Assembly: GCF_000526715.1 (NCBI RefSeq) | Contig: NZ_JAGP01000001.1 | Coordinates: 2,356,001-2,420,000 of the forward strand | Length of the DNA: 64,000 nucleotides | Direction of reading: 5' to 3' | Origin: Hydrogenovibrio kuenenii DSM 12350 | Lineage (GTDB): Bacteria; Pseudomonadota; Gammaproteobacteria; Thiomicrospirales; Thiomicrospiraceae | Shown here: positions 1 through 8,371 of the stretch, piece after piece | Layout of the letters: each line of letters opens with the position of its first letter | How positions within the stretch are numbered: the stretch's first letter is position 1 | The notes under the pieces: model-generated | The model's database searches: none | Seen by the model: only the letters and a program-made list of their open reading frames with translations | Told to the model about the DNA's origin: nothing | Program-made: the position numbers and the translations under genes

Positions 1-1
1 C

Positions 2-661
2 ATTATTCCGTCTTTCGCCGTTGAACGAACTCAGGAACTTCTTTTACTGCTCAAACAAATGTATTACGACAAAGAACTGCCTACTTGCAAAATCTTTTTA
101 GACTCCCCGATGGCGATTCGAGCCACGCGAATTTACAGCCAGTATGTTCAAGAACTCAATGAAGTCGCCAATGACTTCCTAGAAAGAGACGGATCTGTAT
201 TTGACTTTCCTTATCTTGAATACACGCTGAAAGGCGAAGATTCAATGAAAATAAATGATGAAGAAAGCGGCTGTATTATTATCGCGGGTAGTGGCATGTG
301 TACTGGTGGCCGAATTTTACACCACTTCAAACACAGACTATGGAATCCCCGTAATAGTGTGATATTCGTCGGTTATCAAGCGGTAGGCACACTGGGCAGA
401 TTGATGGTAGATGGTGCCGAATCGATTCGAATCTACCGTGAAGAAATCAAAGTCAACGCAAAAATCTATATGATTAACGGATTTTCTGCTCATGCCGATC
501 AACAAGAATTACTAGCGTGGATGGGGCAATTCGAGCAACTAGATAAGGTATTTCTCATCCATGGCGAACGGGATAAACAGGAAGTTTTCAAAACCGCTAT
601 TGAAGACAAACTGCACAAAACGGTGCACATCGTTGAACATGCAGAAGGTGTCTGGATTTAA
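2..661 (+). CDS. MBL-fold metallo-hydrolase, beta-CASP/RMMBL type (5' partial)
   Basis: C-terminal part of a beta-CASP metallo-beta-lactamase-fold protein; the frame is open to the window's left edge, so the start lies upstream. Visible are the beta-CASP segment (PSFAVERTQ near base 11, then a helical stretch), a GSGMCTGGR glycine loop, and the C-terminal RMMBL motif GFSAHADQ followed by FLIHGE. This arrangement is typical of bacterial RNA-processing or exonuclease-like members (RNase J / YSH1-like). The HxHxDH metal-binding motif should lie outside the window, so catalytic integrity cannot be judged. A nucleic-acid substrate is a family inference. Confidence 0.85.
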   Translation: MIPSFAVERTQELLLLLKQMYYDKELPTCKIFLDSPMAIRATRIYSQYVQELNEVANDFLERDGSVFDFPYLEYTLKGEDSMKINDEESGCIIIAGSGMCTGGRILHHFKHRLWNPRNSVIFVGYQAVGTLGRLMVDGAESIRIYREEIKVNAKIYMINGFSAHADQQELLAWMGQFEQLDKVFLIHGERDKQEVFKTAIEDKLHKTVHIVEHAEGVWI

Positions 662-688
662 GCAGTAGTTGAAACAAAGAGAAGCTTG

Positions 689-913
689 ATGAAAAAAATA
701 CATTCTATCAGCTCAATTATCGTCATCATATTGGTCGCGATTTTTGCACTGCAAAACACATCAATAGTTGAAGTTAAACTGCTATTTTGGGGATTCTCCG
801 CACAAATTGCGCTTTTAGTGGTGATTCTAATTGGGTTAGGTTTTATACTTGGCGTACTGTTTTCAGGCTTCTCAAAACACAAAGAAAAAGACGAAGCCAA
901 CCATTCAGAATAA
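689..913 (+). CDS. LapA-domain (DUF1049) small inner-membrane protein
   Basis: Protein of about 74 residues with two hydrophobic helices (roughly residues 6-23 and 38-60) separated by VEVKLLFWGF, and a charged tail (KHKEKDEANHSE). The helix, short loop, helix plan with N-T-x-x-V-x-V-x-L-L-F-W is characteristic of the LapA/DUF1049 family, linked in enterobacteria to LPS assembly control. ATG at 689 is preferred over the adjacent TTG at 686 because a GA-rich ribosome site (AAGAGAAG) ends about 4 bases upstream. It lies 27 bp after the metallo-hydrolase and 22 bp before the VIT gene, so co-transcription is plausible. Confidence 0.75.
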   Translation: MKKIHSISSIIVIILVAIFALQNTSIVEVKLLFWGFSAQIALLVVILIGLGFILGVLFSGFSKHKEKDEANHSE

Positions 914-935
914 TTTTTAGTCAGGAGCAACAGCC

Positions 936-1652
936 ATGTCCCATTTTACCGAAGAAATGCTGGATGAGCATTTAGCCGATAAACACTACAGCCACCGAAT
1001 GGGTTGGCTTCGTGCCGCTGTATTAGGGGCAAATGATGGCATTATTTCCGTAGTCAGTATTCTGGTGGGGGTTATTGCTGCGGGTACCGACAAAGACCAT
1101 ATCATTCTGGTCGGAACCGCTGCCTTGGTGGCAGGTGCACTTTCCATGGCCGCAGGAGAATATGTTTCCGTCAGCTCTCAGTCCGATACTGAAAAAGCTG
1201 ACTTGGAAATAGAACGCCAAGCGTTAGAGGACGACTGGGAAACCGAACATGCCGAACTGGCAATGATTTACCAGCAAAGAGGCGTGAGCCCGGAAACCGC
1301 AGACCAAGTAGCGAAAGAGCTGATGGAGCACGATGCATTGGGCGCTCATGCTAAAGATGAACTCGGGCTGTCGGAAATTCATACGGCAAGGCCACTACAA
1401 GCAGCCTTTGCTTCTGCCGCTTCTTTTGTCTCTGGGGCAGGGATTCCGGTCATTCTGGTTTCTATTTTACCGATGCAAAACCTAGGTTATATTGTTGCCG
1501 CCAGCTCTTTAGTACTACTTGCACTATTAGGAGCAATTGCCGCTAAAACTGGTGGTGCCAATATGATGAAAGGCGGTGTTCGTATGTTGGTCTGGGGTGC
1601 ATTAGCAATGGCGCTTACCACCTATGTTGGTTTAATGTTTGGCGCAGGTTAG
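936..1652 (+). CDS. VIT family iron/manganese transporter
   Basis: 238-residue membrane protein of the VIT1/CCC1 family, which moves Fe2+ or Mn2+ out of the cytoplasm. The N-terminal HRMGWLRAAVLGANDGIISVVSILVGV is the classic VIT first helix. Two membrane segments (about 25-75) are followed by a long acidic cytosolic region (about 85-145, rich in Glu with EIERQALEDDWETEHAE) that binds metal in plant VIT1, then three further helices to the C-terminus. Length fits the family. An AGGAGC ribosome site sits about 8 bases before the ATG. Metal specificity cannot be read from sequence alone. Confidence 0.88.
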   Translation: MSHFTEEMLDEHLADKHYSHRMGWLRAAVLGANDGIISVVSILVGVIAAGTDKDHIILVGTAALVAGALSMAAGEYVSVSSQSDTEKADLEIERQALEDDWETEHAELAMIYQQRGVSPETADQVAKELMEHDALGAHAKDELGLSEIHTARPLQAAFASAASFVSGAGIPVILVSILPMQNLGYIVAASSLVLLALLGAIAAKTGGANMMKGGVRMLVWGALAMALTTYVGLMFGAG

Positions 1653-1706
1653 ACGGGGTTCGAGCTCTGCAGTTCGGAGATCACATAATAAATAGGAGAA
1701 ACAATC

Positions 1707-2321
1707 ATGCCGCATCAAATCAAAGTATGGGATATTGCGGTTCGTAGCTTTCATTGGCTGCTAGTTGCATTCTTCTTTATCGCCTACCTAACAGGGGATG
1801 ACAGTGTTATCCATGCCTACGCCGGCTATGTAGTATTGGCTCTGGTCGCATTTCGCCTGATTTGGGGGATAATCGGCACCCGTTATGCCCGTTTTTCGAA
1901 CTTCGTTTACAGCAAACAAACCGTTAAAACCTATGTTCGCTCCATTCTAGATTTCCGCCCTATTCATTATATTGGCCATAACCCTTTAGGCGGCTGGATG
2001 GTTATTTTCCTACTGATCTTTTTGCTGTTAACCTCTTGGACCGGGCTTGAAGCTTATGCTGCTGAGGGCAAGGGACCACTTGCAGCTCTTTCACTTGATT
2101 TAAATCCTATCGGCATCGCATGGGCTGATAGTGATCATAACGGTCACAGTCTTTGGGAAAGTGTTCATGAATTTTTTGCCAACTTCACTCTGTTTCTCGT
2201 TTTTGTTCACATCGCCGGCGTACTCTTCTCAAGCGTGATTCACGGTGAAAACTTGATTAAATCAATGATTACCGGCGAAAAAACGCTCTCCGAAAAAGAG
2301 ACATCAAATACTGATGACTGA
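1707..2321 (+). CDS. Cytochrome b561-type membrane protein
   Basis: 204-residue, four-helix inner-membrane cytochrome b of the Ni/Fe-hydrogenase b-type / b561 superfamily. Candidate axial haem ligands are His16 (in WDIAVRSFHW), His36 (VIHAYAGY), His154 (SVHEFF) and His168 (FVHIAGVLF), which would allow two b haems. Such proteins pass electrons between quinone and a periplasmic partner. No dedicated partner such as a small c-type cytochrome or hydrogenase is adjacent, so the redox role is open. AGGAG ribosome site about 9 bases upstream. The 3' end overlaps the next gene by 8 bp, suggesting translational coupling. Confidence 0.85.
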   Translation: MPHQIKVWDIAVRSFHWLLVAFFFIAYLTGDDSVIHAYAGYVVLALVAFRLIWGIIGTRYARFSNFVYSKQTVKTYVRSILDFRPIHYIGHNPLGGWMVIFLLIFLLLTSWTGLEAYAAEGKGPLAALSLDLNPIGIAWADSDHNGHSLWESVHEFFANFTLFLVFVHIAGVLFSSVIHGENLIKSMITGEKTLSEKETSNTDD

Positions 2322-2784
2322 AGCCATCCAAATTCGATCCGCTGAATTATCTGACATAAATGCATTGAATCGACTATTGGCTTCGCTTTTTCAACAGGAA
2401 GATGAGTTTACGCCAAGTTTAGAATCACAGACCCAAGGCCTCACCGAGATTTTGCACCACCCAGAAATGGGACAGATTTTGGTTTCATGTGAAACAAGTA
2501 CGCCGGAGCAAAACATCATAGGCATGGTCAGTCTATTGTTTACCATTTCCACCGCTTTAGGCGGAAAAGTAGCGCTATTGGAAGACATGATTGTAAGTGA
2601 GAATTATCGTAAACAGGGCATTGGTTCTGCATTAATTCAGTCCGCCATTGATGAGGCCAAACGCCATGATTGCAAGAGAATCACGCTACTAACTGACAAC
2701 CACAATACAGCAGCGCAGGTGTTTTACGAAAAACATGGCTTTCAGGCTTCGCCAATGCGACCTTATCGTCTATTACTGGAATAA
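2314..2784 (+). CDS. GNAT family N-acetyltransferase
   Basis: 156-residue single-domain GNAT acetyltransferase. The acetyl-CoA pyrophosphate loop is RKQGIGSALIQ (Q/R-x-x-G-x-G), preceded by the beta4 strand ALLEDMIVSENY, and the C-terminal NTAAQVFYEKHGF is the usual motif B with its Tyr. The acceptor substrate is unknown. It begins inside the end of the cytochrome b561 gene (8-bp overlap). A parS-like site (2482-2495) lies within this coding sequence, where it reads as VSCET. Confidence 0.88.
   Translation: MTEAIQIRSAELSDINALNRLLASLFQQEDEFTPSLESQTQGLTEILHHPEMGQILVSCETSTPEQNIIGMVSLLFTISTALGGKVALLEDMIVSENYRKQGIGSALIQSAIDEAKRHDCKRITLLTDNHNTAAQVFYEKHGFQASPMRPYRLLLE
2482..2495 (+). other. parS-like site 1 (GTTTCATGTGAAAC)
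   Basis: Exact copy of a 14-mer found four times in the window. With flanks (2481-2496) it matches 14 of 16 positions of the ParB consensus TGTTTCACGTGAAACA as I recall it. It lies inside the GNAT gene. ParB binding is inferred from sequence similarity. Confidence 0.55.
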
Positions 2785-2804
2785 ATCATTCATTCAAACA
2801 CACC

Positions 2805-2823
2805 CCCTGCCTGACAGATTTTA
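2805..2823 (+). repeat. 19-bp dispersed repeat, copy 1 (degenerate)
   Basis: Matches 17 of 19 positions of the unit CCCAGCCTGGCAGATTTTA. It lies between the GNAT and phospholipase genes, 20 bp past the GNAT stop. Confidence 0.6.
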
Positions 2824-2889
2824 CTCACTTTAGCATTGCGACACTTACCACAAGTTAAACCCTGCCTTAACGTAAGGCCCATGCTTTGA

Positions 2890-2918
2890 TTGCGTTATAA
2901 AGCAATTCAATTTATGCT
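2890..2918 (+). promoter_or_regulatory. Possible sigma-70 promoter for the phospholipase gene
   Basis: TTGCGT (2890-2895) and TATGCT (2913-2918) are separated by 17 bp, about 30 bp before the phospholipase start. Judged by eye against the sigma-70 consensus only. Confidence 0.35.
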
Positions 2919-2947
2919 GTCATCAGGTTTCTGTTTAGGATAAAAAA

Positions 2948-3940
2948 ATGCTTAAAACCACTTGGTTAATTGCAACCTTGACACCTCTTATGAGTTTAAG
3001 TGTCTTGGCAGAAACGCCTTTGCCGAAATATGATGCCGAATGCATACAGAAAGCACTTGAAGATCAAGCTCCCAACACGACCTTACAGCAACTGCGTGAC
3101 CAATGTGTTCTCGATCAAGCTGCGTTAGAGCAAGGGAAAACTGCACTTAATGCTCGATTGCTATCTGAAAAAAGTACAAAATACGATCCCTTCACAATCC
3201 AACCCTATCGACCCAATTACTTAATCATTGGTTCCTATAACTTCGCCGGCACCAATGAACACCCTTTTCAACAAGCGACTTTGCCACAAGCAACTCACTT
3301 CGAACCCTATGAAGCCAAATTTCAAATCAGCCTAAAAATTCCCATCGCGGACGATCTGTTTGGCATTGGCGACCACTTGTATATCGGTTATACCAATCGC
3401 TCTTTTTGGCAGGCCTATAGCCACAACATTTCTGCCCCCTTTCGTGAAACCAATCACGAACCCGAAGTGTGGATGAGTTTTGACAATAAAATGGAGATTT
3501 TTGGTTGGCGTAATCGTTTGATCGATGTTGGCTTGAGCCATCAATCGAATGGGCGATCTGATCCTTTGTCTCGATCTTGGAACCGCATCTACACCAGATT
3601 GATGTTTACTAAAGACAACTCGACCTTTTCCATTAAACCTTGGATTCGCGTGCCTGAAGCTGCTTCAAACGACGATAATCCAAATATCTCGCATTATATG
3701 GGCAATATCGAATTTACCTTCACCAGCAAGCTTGAAAAACATCATTTTAAAATCATGGTACGAGACAACTTCAGTGAAACTGACAATAAGGGCGCGTTTG
3801 AGCTGGGCTACAGTTACCCGGTACACCGTAATATGAAAGCTTATATTCAATGGTTCTCAGGTTATGGCGAAAGCTTGATCGATTACAATTATCGCAATAA
3901 TAGCATCGGCATTGGGGTGCAATTTAGTGGCTGGAGTTAG
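2948..3940 (+). CDS. pldA: Outer-membrane phospholipase A (OMPLA)
   Basis: 330-residue secreted beta-barrel of the phospholipase A1 family (PF02253), which hydrolyses mislocalised phospholipids in the outer leaflet. Signal peptide about 1-21 (LMSLSVLA|ET). The active-site segment SHQSNGRSDPLSRSWNRIY gives His198, Ser200 and Asn212; the spacing (His+2=Ser, Ser+12=Asn) is the same as in E. coli PldA (142/144/156). The mature N-terminus carries about 60 extra residues before the barrel. Catalytic residues look intact. It has its own upstream promoter-like sequence and is followed by a 19-bp repeat copy. Confidence 0.93.
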   Translation: MLKTTWLIATLTPLMSLSVLAETPLPKYDAECIQKALEDQAPNTTLQQLRDQCVLDQAALEQGKTALNARLLSEKSTKYDPFTIQPYRPNYLIIGSYNFAGTNEHPFQQATLPQATHFEPYEAKFQISLKIPIADDLFGIGDHLYIGYTNRSFWQAYSHNISAPFRETNHEPEVWMSFDNKMEIFGWRNRLIDVGLSHQSNGRSDPLSRSWNRIYTRLMFTKDNSTFSIKPWIRVPEAASNDDNPNISHYMGNIEFTFTSKLEKHHFKIMVRDNFSETDNKGAFELGYSYPVHRNMKAYIQWFSGYGESLIDYNYRNNSIGIGVQFSGWS

Positions 3941-3974
3941 CGTTACTTGTGAATTAGGTCACTAATCAGACTAA

Positions 3975-3993
3975 CCCAGCCTGGCAGATTTTA
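3975..3993 (+). repeat. 19-bp dispersed repeat, copy 2 (perfect)
   Basis: Exact CCCAGCCTGGCAGATTTTA, between pldA (ends 3940) and the FMN-reductase gene (starts 4083). Confidence 0.85.
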
Positions 3994-4082
3994 CATTGCC
4001 ATCCATCATTTGCATTGCACGCCATTCGGCGTACAATCTTTCATACCACTAATCAGCATTTTGCTTGAAGGAGGGTATTCTG

Positions 4083-4643
4083 ATGGAAGACTTAAAGATT
4101 CTTGGTTTGTGCGGTAGTCTGCGTAAAAAGTCGACTAATATGGGATTGTTGCGTTATGCAAAAGAACACCTCCCAGAAGGTATGACTCTCGAAATTGCCG
4201 ACTTATCCCATGTCCCCTTTTATAACGAAGACATTAAAGACAAACCTCCAGCAGTAGAAATGCTTTTTCAACAAATGTCAGAAGCTGATGGGTTTTTATT
4301 TGCCTGCCCTGAGTACAACTACTCCATTGCACCAGCTTTAAAAAATGCCATAGACTGGGCTTCTAGAGAACCAAACAACCTTTTACTATCAGACAAACCT
4401 GCTGCAATTATGGGATCGGGTGGTGGAATGGGCACCTCCCGTGCGCAATATCATTTGCGCCAAGTTTGCGTGTTCGTCAATCTTCACGTTCTCAATCGCC
4501 CGGAAGTCTTTTGCAATGCATTTGCCGATACCTTCAATGAAAAAAGCGAACTGGTAGACACACGGATTCAACAGTTGATTGAACAACAACTAATGGCCCT
4601 CAAAGCTTTTGCCCAAAAATGGCAAAGGGATTCTTCAAATTAA
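4083..4643 (+). CDS. NADPH-dependent FMN reductase (flavodoxin-like)
   Basis: 186-residue flavodoxin-fold reductase of the ChrR/YieF/SsuE-like family (PF03358). Motifs: FMN-phosphate loop GSLRKKSTNMGLL near the N-terminus, and PEYNYSIAPALKNAIDWAS, the family's flavin-ring segment. It probably reduces quinones or other electrophiles with NAD(P)H and FMN; the physiological substrate is unknown. ATG at 4083 is chosen because AAGGAGGG (4068-4075) lies 7 bases upstream; an in-frame TTG at 4065 would overlap that ribosome site. The MFS gene starts 9 bp downstream, so the two are likely one transcript. Confidence 0.88.
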   Translation: MEDLKILGLCGSLRKKSTNMGLLRYAKEHLPEGMTLEIADLSHVPFYNEDIKDKPPAVEMLFQQMSEADGFLFACPEYNYSIAPALKNAIDWASREPNNLLLSDKPAAIMGSGGGMGTSRAQYHLRQVCVFVNLHVLNRPEVFCNAFADTFNEKSELVDTRIQQLIEQQLMALKAFAQKWQRDSSN

Positions 4644-4652
4644 GGAAAAATA

Positions 4653-6002
4653 GTGAGTACATCTGAAAACTCTCGTGTTAACCAGCTATATAACATGATT
4701 CACGGTGATGAAGATGCTCGCGCCTGTAAAGATATACCTGAGTCGGCGTGCCATGATCAACCCAAAAACTTTTTTGCTTATTTGGTTGCCAATAGTCTCG
4801 GTAAAATAGCCGATGAACTTGCCAGTGCAAAACTGATCTTACCCTGGTTACTGGGTGTACTCGGTGCGCCCGCTATTTTTGCCGGTTTTTTGGTTCCGAT
4901 ACGCGAATCAGGTATCTTACTACCACAATTGATGGTGGCAGCAGCCGTACGTCACCTTCCCGTTCGTAAAGGCGTTTGGTTATTAGGCGCTGCCTTATCG
5001 GCATTGGCATTACTGGGCATGGCAATCACTGCTTATACCGCCAGCGGTGCAACTGCTGGCTGGGCCATCATTATCGCACTCATTGTTTTCAGTTTAGCGA
5101 GAGGCCTTTGCTCGGTATCTGCTAAAGATGTACTTGGCAAAACGATTTCTAAAGGAAAACGCGGCGTATTAATGGGGTATAGCGCCAGTTTCGCCGGGCT
5201 TTTTATCTTAGCTATCGGTGCCATAATCGAAATGCTGAGTGAAAAATCCACCAACTCTTCGCAACTATTACTCTCCATTTTACTTGGCTTGGGTGCGATG
5301 CTTTGGGTGGTTGCTTTTATCAGCTTTAACCGTATTAACGAGCAACCTGGCGCAACGGAAGGCGGCAAAAATGCTTTAACTGCTGCGTTACATAGTTTTT
5401 CTCTACTCAAAACAGATACGCCTTTTCGGCAATATGTCATTGCCCGCACGTTATTCTTAAGTATTGCGCTGGTGCCCCCTTTCTATGTGTTGTTGGCACA
5501 ATCTTACAGTGAAGACGCTTTAAGTGGCTTGGGGATGTTGATTATCGCGGGTGGCATTGCCAGTAGTCTGAGCGCACCGCTCTGGGGAAAAATGTCGGAT
5601 AAATCCAGCCGAAAAGTCATGATCCTCGCTGCTTCCTTAGCTGGCTTACTCGGTGTTTTGTTATTTGCTCTTGTAGAAGAAAAGTCCAGTTTGCTAACGC
5701 ATCCTCTAACTCATGCCGTGTTCTTTATGGCGATTACGTTGTTTCACAGTGGTATTCGTTTAGGGCGAAAAGTCTATTTGGTCGATTTATCTAATGGTGA
5801 AAACCGTGCTATGTATGTCGCTTTGAGTAATACTTTAATCGGGATTTTCATGCTTTTGGCTGGTACTATTGGTTTATTGGCTGACATATGGTCTATTCAA
5901 AGTGTGATTTTGTTACTCAGTCTTATTGCTATCGCTAGCGCTGTTTGGACTTGGCGTTTACCAGAAGTGAGTTTAACCACTACAACAGAACCCTCAAAAT
6001 AA
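4653..6002 (+). CDS. MFS transporter
   Basis: 449-residue polytopic membrane protein with about 12 hydrophobic helices, a charged soluble N-terminal tail of about 45 residues, and the MFS-like loop LWGKMSDKSSRKVMILAA in the middle of the second half. Substrate unknown. It starts with GTG 9 bp after the FMN reductase, behind an AAGGA site. The N-terminal tail contains two Cys (DARACKDIPESACHD), unusual for an MFS. Direct continuation of the reductase operon suggests a linked role, but that is inference. Confidence 0.82.
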   Translation: MSTSENSRVNQLYNMIHGDEDARACKDIPESACHDQPKNFFAYLVANSLGKIADELASAKLILPWLLGVLGAPAIFAGFLVPIRESGILLPQLMVAAAVRHLPVRKGVWLLGAALSALALLGMAITAYTASGATAGWAIIIALIVFSLARGLCSVSAKDVLGKTISKGKRGVLMGYSASFAGLFILAIGAIIEMLSEKSTNSSQLLLSILLGLGAMLWVVAFISFNRINEQPGATEGGKNALTAALHSFSLLKTDTPFRQYVIARTLFLSIALVPPFYVLLAQSYSEDALSGLGMLIIAGGIASSLSAPLWGKMSDKSSRKVMILAASLAGLLGVLLFALVEEKSSLLTHPLTHAVFFMAITLFHSGIRLGRKVYLVDLSNGENRAMYVALSNTLIGIFMLLAGTIGLLADIWSIQSVILLLSLIAIASAVWTWRLPEVSLTTTTEPSK

Positions 6003-6062
6003 TTTAGGTAAAACGTATGCCTTTTAATATTCCCGTTGAAACGAAAACTGCGATGACTGTAA

Positions 6063-6170
6063 GAGACCTTGTACTTTCATCACATAGGCGTTGGGCTAAT
6101 GCAAGGGTATTTCTTTGCCAAACCCGGCTATGAGCCTTTGCCCAGTGTGGATTTCAGTCAATTAAATTAA
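6063..6170 (+). pseudogene. Remnant of an EAL-domain gene (C-terminal tail)
   Basis: In the gap between the MFS and patatin genes, one frame encodes a short piece ending IGVGLMQGYFFAKP-GYEPLP-SVDFSQLN and then TAA (6168-6170). GxxLMQGYFFAKP is the hallmark end of EAL c-di-GMP phosphodiesterase domains. Everything upstream in that domain is missing. In another frame a short opening (ATG at 6017, MPFNIPVETKTAMTVRDL) could be the old 5' end joined by a deletion, but I could not confirm that. I read this as decayed DNA, not a working gene. Confidence 0.6.
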
Positions 6171-6177
6171 AAACAAT

Positions 6178-7071
6178 ATGCCAAACAATTCTCACAAAAA
6201 AACCATATCACTAGTCTTAGGCAGCGGTGGAGCCAGGGGGCTTGCTCATATCGGTATTATTCGATGGCTGGATGAGCACGGCTATCAAATCACTTCCATT
6301 TCCGGGTGTTCTATCGGCGCTCTCATTGGCGGCATTTATGCCATGAATAAACTGGATGATTTCGAGCAATGGGTATGCGCCATTCGGAGAATGGACATTG
6401 TCAAACTACTTGATATTTCCTGGCAAAAGAACGGTTTGGTCAAAGGCGATAAAATCATCAACTCACTAATTGATTTGGTTGGGAATCAGTTGATTGAAGA
6501 ACTTCCCATCAACTTCACTGCTGTCGCGACCGATATTCAAAACCAAAAGGAAGTCTGGTTAACGTCAGGTAAACTCTTTGATGCCATTCGCGCTTCCATT
6601 TCGCTTCCTCTATTTTTCACGCCTGTACACCGCAATGGAATCAATTTGATTGATGGCGGTGTGTTAAACCCTGTGCCCATCGCTCCAACTTTTGGTGATG
6701 CAACAGATATCACTATCGCGGTTAATTTGAATGGCACCATACAAGTCTCGCAAGAAAAACCGCAAGAAAACCTCGTTGAACCCAATCCCTTTTATGAAAA
6801 AATTCGCCATTTCATCGATCAGTTTAGTGGATCAGAAAAAGCATTAGAACAACCAGATTGGGGCATGTATGACATTGCAAACCAAGCTTTTGATGCCATG
6901 CAAACCGCGATTTCTCGTCAAAAATTAGCTGCTTATCCACCAGATTACTTAATTGAGATTGCTGGTAATGCTTGCGGTACGCTGGAATTTGAAAGGGCAA
7001 AAGAAATGATTGCGTTGGGCTATCAAATGGCAGACCAACAATTAACCGAACTAATCACTAACGAATCCTAA
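6178..7071 (+). CDS. Patatin-like phospholipase (RssA-like)
   Basis: 297-residue patatin-family serine lipase. Oxyanion loop GSGGARG (15-21), nucleophile elbow GCSIG with Ser45, and DGG with catalytic Asp159, so the Ser-Asp dyad is complete. No signal peptide, so it is cytoplasmic or peripheral, like the bacterial RssA/YlbK group. The C-terminal 100 residues (helical, with a YPPDYLIEIAGNACGTLEFERA segment) match this group's layout. The ribosome site before the ATG is poor (A-rich only). It follows an EAL remnant, so its promoter may have been changed by that deletion. Confidence 0.88.
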   Translation: MPNNSHKKTISLVLGSGGARGLAHIGIIRWLDEHGYQITSISGCSIGALIGGIYAMNKLDDFEQWVCAIRRMDIVKLLDISWQKNGLVKGDKIINSLIDLVGNQLIEELPINFTAVATDIQNQKEVWLTSGKLFDAIRASISLPLFFTPVHRNGINLIDGGVLNPVPIAPTFGDATDITIAVNLNGTIQVSQEKPQENLVEPNPFYEKIRHFIDQFSGSEKALEQPDWGMYDIANQAFDAMQTAISRQKLAAYPPDYLIEIAGNACGTLEFERAKEMIALGYQMADQQLTELITNES

Positions 7072-7188
7072 TAAATATATTTAATTCGTATTAACCAAAC
7101 ATTCGGCGTCTAATAAAGCTACAGGATGTTGTAATCAATCCGCATCCGAAAGAATTTAAGTAAAGCTCATTTAGTTAAGGAGTTTATC

Positions 7189-7569
7189 ATGATAAAACAG
7201 ACGCTACTTGTTTCGGCCTTGGCCTGTACCTTCTCAGTGTTTTCAGCTAACGCTTTTGCAGCACCGCCTCCACCGCCACCAGTTTATGGCGGTCAGCTTA
7301 TGACTCAACAAGAAAGGAACGCATACAGAACCAAAATGCAATCTGCGCAAACACAGGAAGAGAGAAATCAAATCCGCAATGAGCATCATAAACAGATGCA
7401 AGAACGCGCTAAAGCACAAGGCATCACTTTGCCAGATAACCCACCTGAAAATCGTGGTCCTGGTAATAGAATGAGACCTGGTTCAGGCATGGGTCCTGGC
7501 GGTGGAATGGGGCCAGGCATGATGAGACCTGGTGGTGGAATGGGCCCAGGCGGAGGCCCAAATCGTTAA
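7189..7569 (+). CDS. Secreted small protein with Pro stretch and GMGPG repeats
   Basis: 126-residue exported protein of unknown function. Signal peptide about 1-24 (ANAFA|APPPPPP), a poly-Pro run, then a charged helical segment (LMTQQERNAYRTKMQSAQ, continuing EERNQIRNEHHKQMQERA and GITLPDNPP) of a kind I recall from hypothetical periplasmic proteins of proteobacteria, and a tail of G-x-G-M-G-P-G repeats rich in Met. A good AAGGAG site precedes the ATG. Met- and Gly-rich tails may bind metals, but nothing here proves it. A similar tail occurs in the protein at 18901-19488. Confidence 0.75.
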   Translation: MIKQTLLVSALACTFSVFSANAFAAPPPPPPVYGGQLMTQQERNAYRTKMQSAQTQEERNQIRNEHHKQMQERAKAQGITLPDNPPENRGPGNRMRPGSGMGPGGGMGPGMMRPGGGMGPGGGPNR

Positions 7570-7591
7570 TTCAAAACACTTCACGCTAATC

Positions 7592-7625
7592 CCTAGGCAG
7601 TTTCCAAAAGAAGCTGTCTAGGTTT
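7592..7625 (+). terminator. Probable hairpin terminator after the secreted-protein gene
   Basis: CCTAGGCAG (7592-7600) pairs with CTGTCTAGG (7614-7622), a 9-bp stem with one G-T pair, followed by a short T run. It lies 23 bp after the stop. Confidence 0.45.
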
Positions 7626-7689
7626 AAAACCTCAATCACTCCTCACCTTTAATCTCTAACGTCTTTTCGTATAATAAAGCCTACTTAAC

Positions 7690-8343
7690 ATGTGGGGATT
7701 CCTAGTGCTAGATTCTGTTTTTTTACACTTATTGACCGTTTTTATGGGGTTTTTCGCCATTATGAATCCCATTGCCAACACCCCCATTTTCTTAAGCTTG
7801 ACCGCTGATGACTCTGAATCCACTACACGTAAAATCGCCTTTCGTAGTCTTATGCTGGCATTCTTCATCGTTGTCCTGTTTGCAATACTTGGTAAACTGA
7901 TTTTCCAAGTTTTTGGCATCAGTCTGCCTGCATTCCAAATCACTGGTGGCTTGATTGTCTTACTGATTGGTTATCACATGCTGCAGGGGAATGCTTCTAG
8001 CGTGCACAGCCTTAATGAAAGCGATCAACAAAGTGCAATTGAATCCAAACTAAGTGTCGCAGTGTCGCCCTTGGCAATGCCTCTACTTGCTGGCCCAGGA
8101 ACCATTGCCACGGCAATGAATTTTTCTGCCAGTGGTAGCCCGCTTGAAATGTTGGTAACGATTGGCGCGTTTGCCGCTCTGTGCGTACTGACTTATTTTA
8201 TTTTTATTTTCGGTGAGCGATTCGTCACTTTTATCGGTGCCGGTGCCTTAAGCGTGATTACACGGATGATGGGGCTCATTCTTGCAGTGATTGGTGTACA
8301 GATGTTGATTGGCGGTATTCATGCCGCCTTTCCTGTCAACTAA
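7690..8343 (+). CDS. MarC family (UPF0056) integral membrane protein
   Basis: 217-residue, about six-helix membrane protein. FFAIMNPIANTPIFLSLT near the N-terminus, ITGGLIVLLIGYHML in the middle and AMPLLAGPGTIATAMN are signature MarC segments. Function is unknown; the old link to multiple antibiotic resistance did not hold up. The start is uncertain: ATG 7690 lacks a good ribosome site, whereas GTG 7705 has GGGGA about 6 bases upstream and would remove five residues. It ends 25 bp before the convergent membrane-protein gene, with a perfect 19-bp repeat bridging the gap. Confidence 0.88.
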   Translation: MWGFLVLDSVFLHLLTVFMGFFAIMNPIANTPIFLSLTADDSESTTRKIAFRSLMLAFFIVVLFAILGKLIFQVFGISLPAFQITGGLIVLLIGYHMLQGNASSVHSLNESDQQSAIESKLSVAVSPLAMPLLAGPGTIATAMNFSASGSPLEMLVTIGAFAALCVLTYFIFIFGERFVTFIGAGALSVITRMMGLILAVIGVQMLIGGIHAAFPVN

Positions 8344-8352
8344 TGCTCTTAC

Positions 8353-8371
8353 CCCAGCCTGGCAGATTTTA
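8353..8371 (+). repeat. 19-bp dispersed repeat, copy 3 (perfect), forms a stop codon
   Basis: Exact CCCAGCCTGGCAGATTTTA between two convergent genes. Its last three bases (TTA, 8369-8371) are the TAA stop of the leftward gene 8369-9718. Confidence 0.85.

Noticed and set aside
3441-3452. TTTCGTGAAAC in pldA as a parS half
   Set aside because: The left arm is missing, so there is no palindrome.
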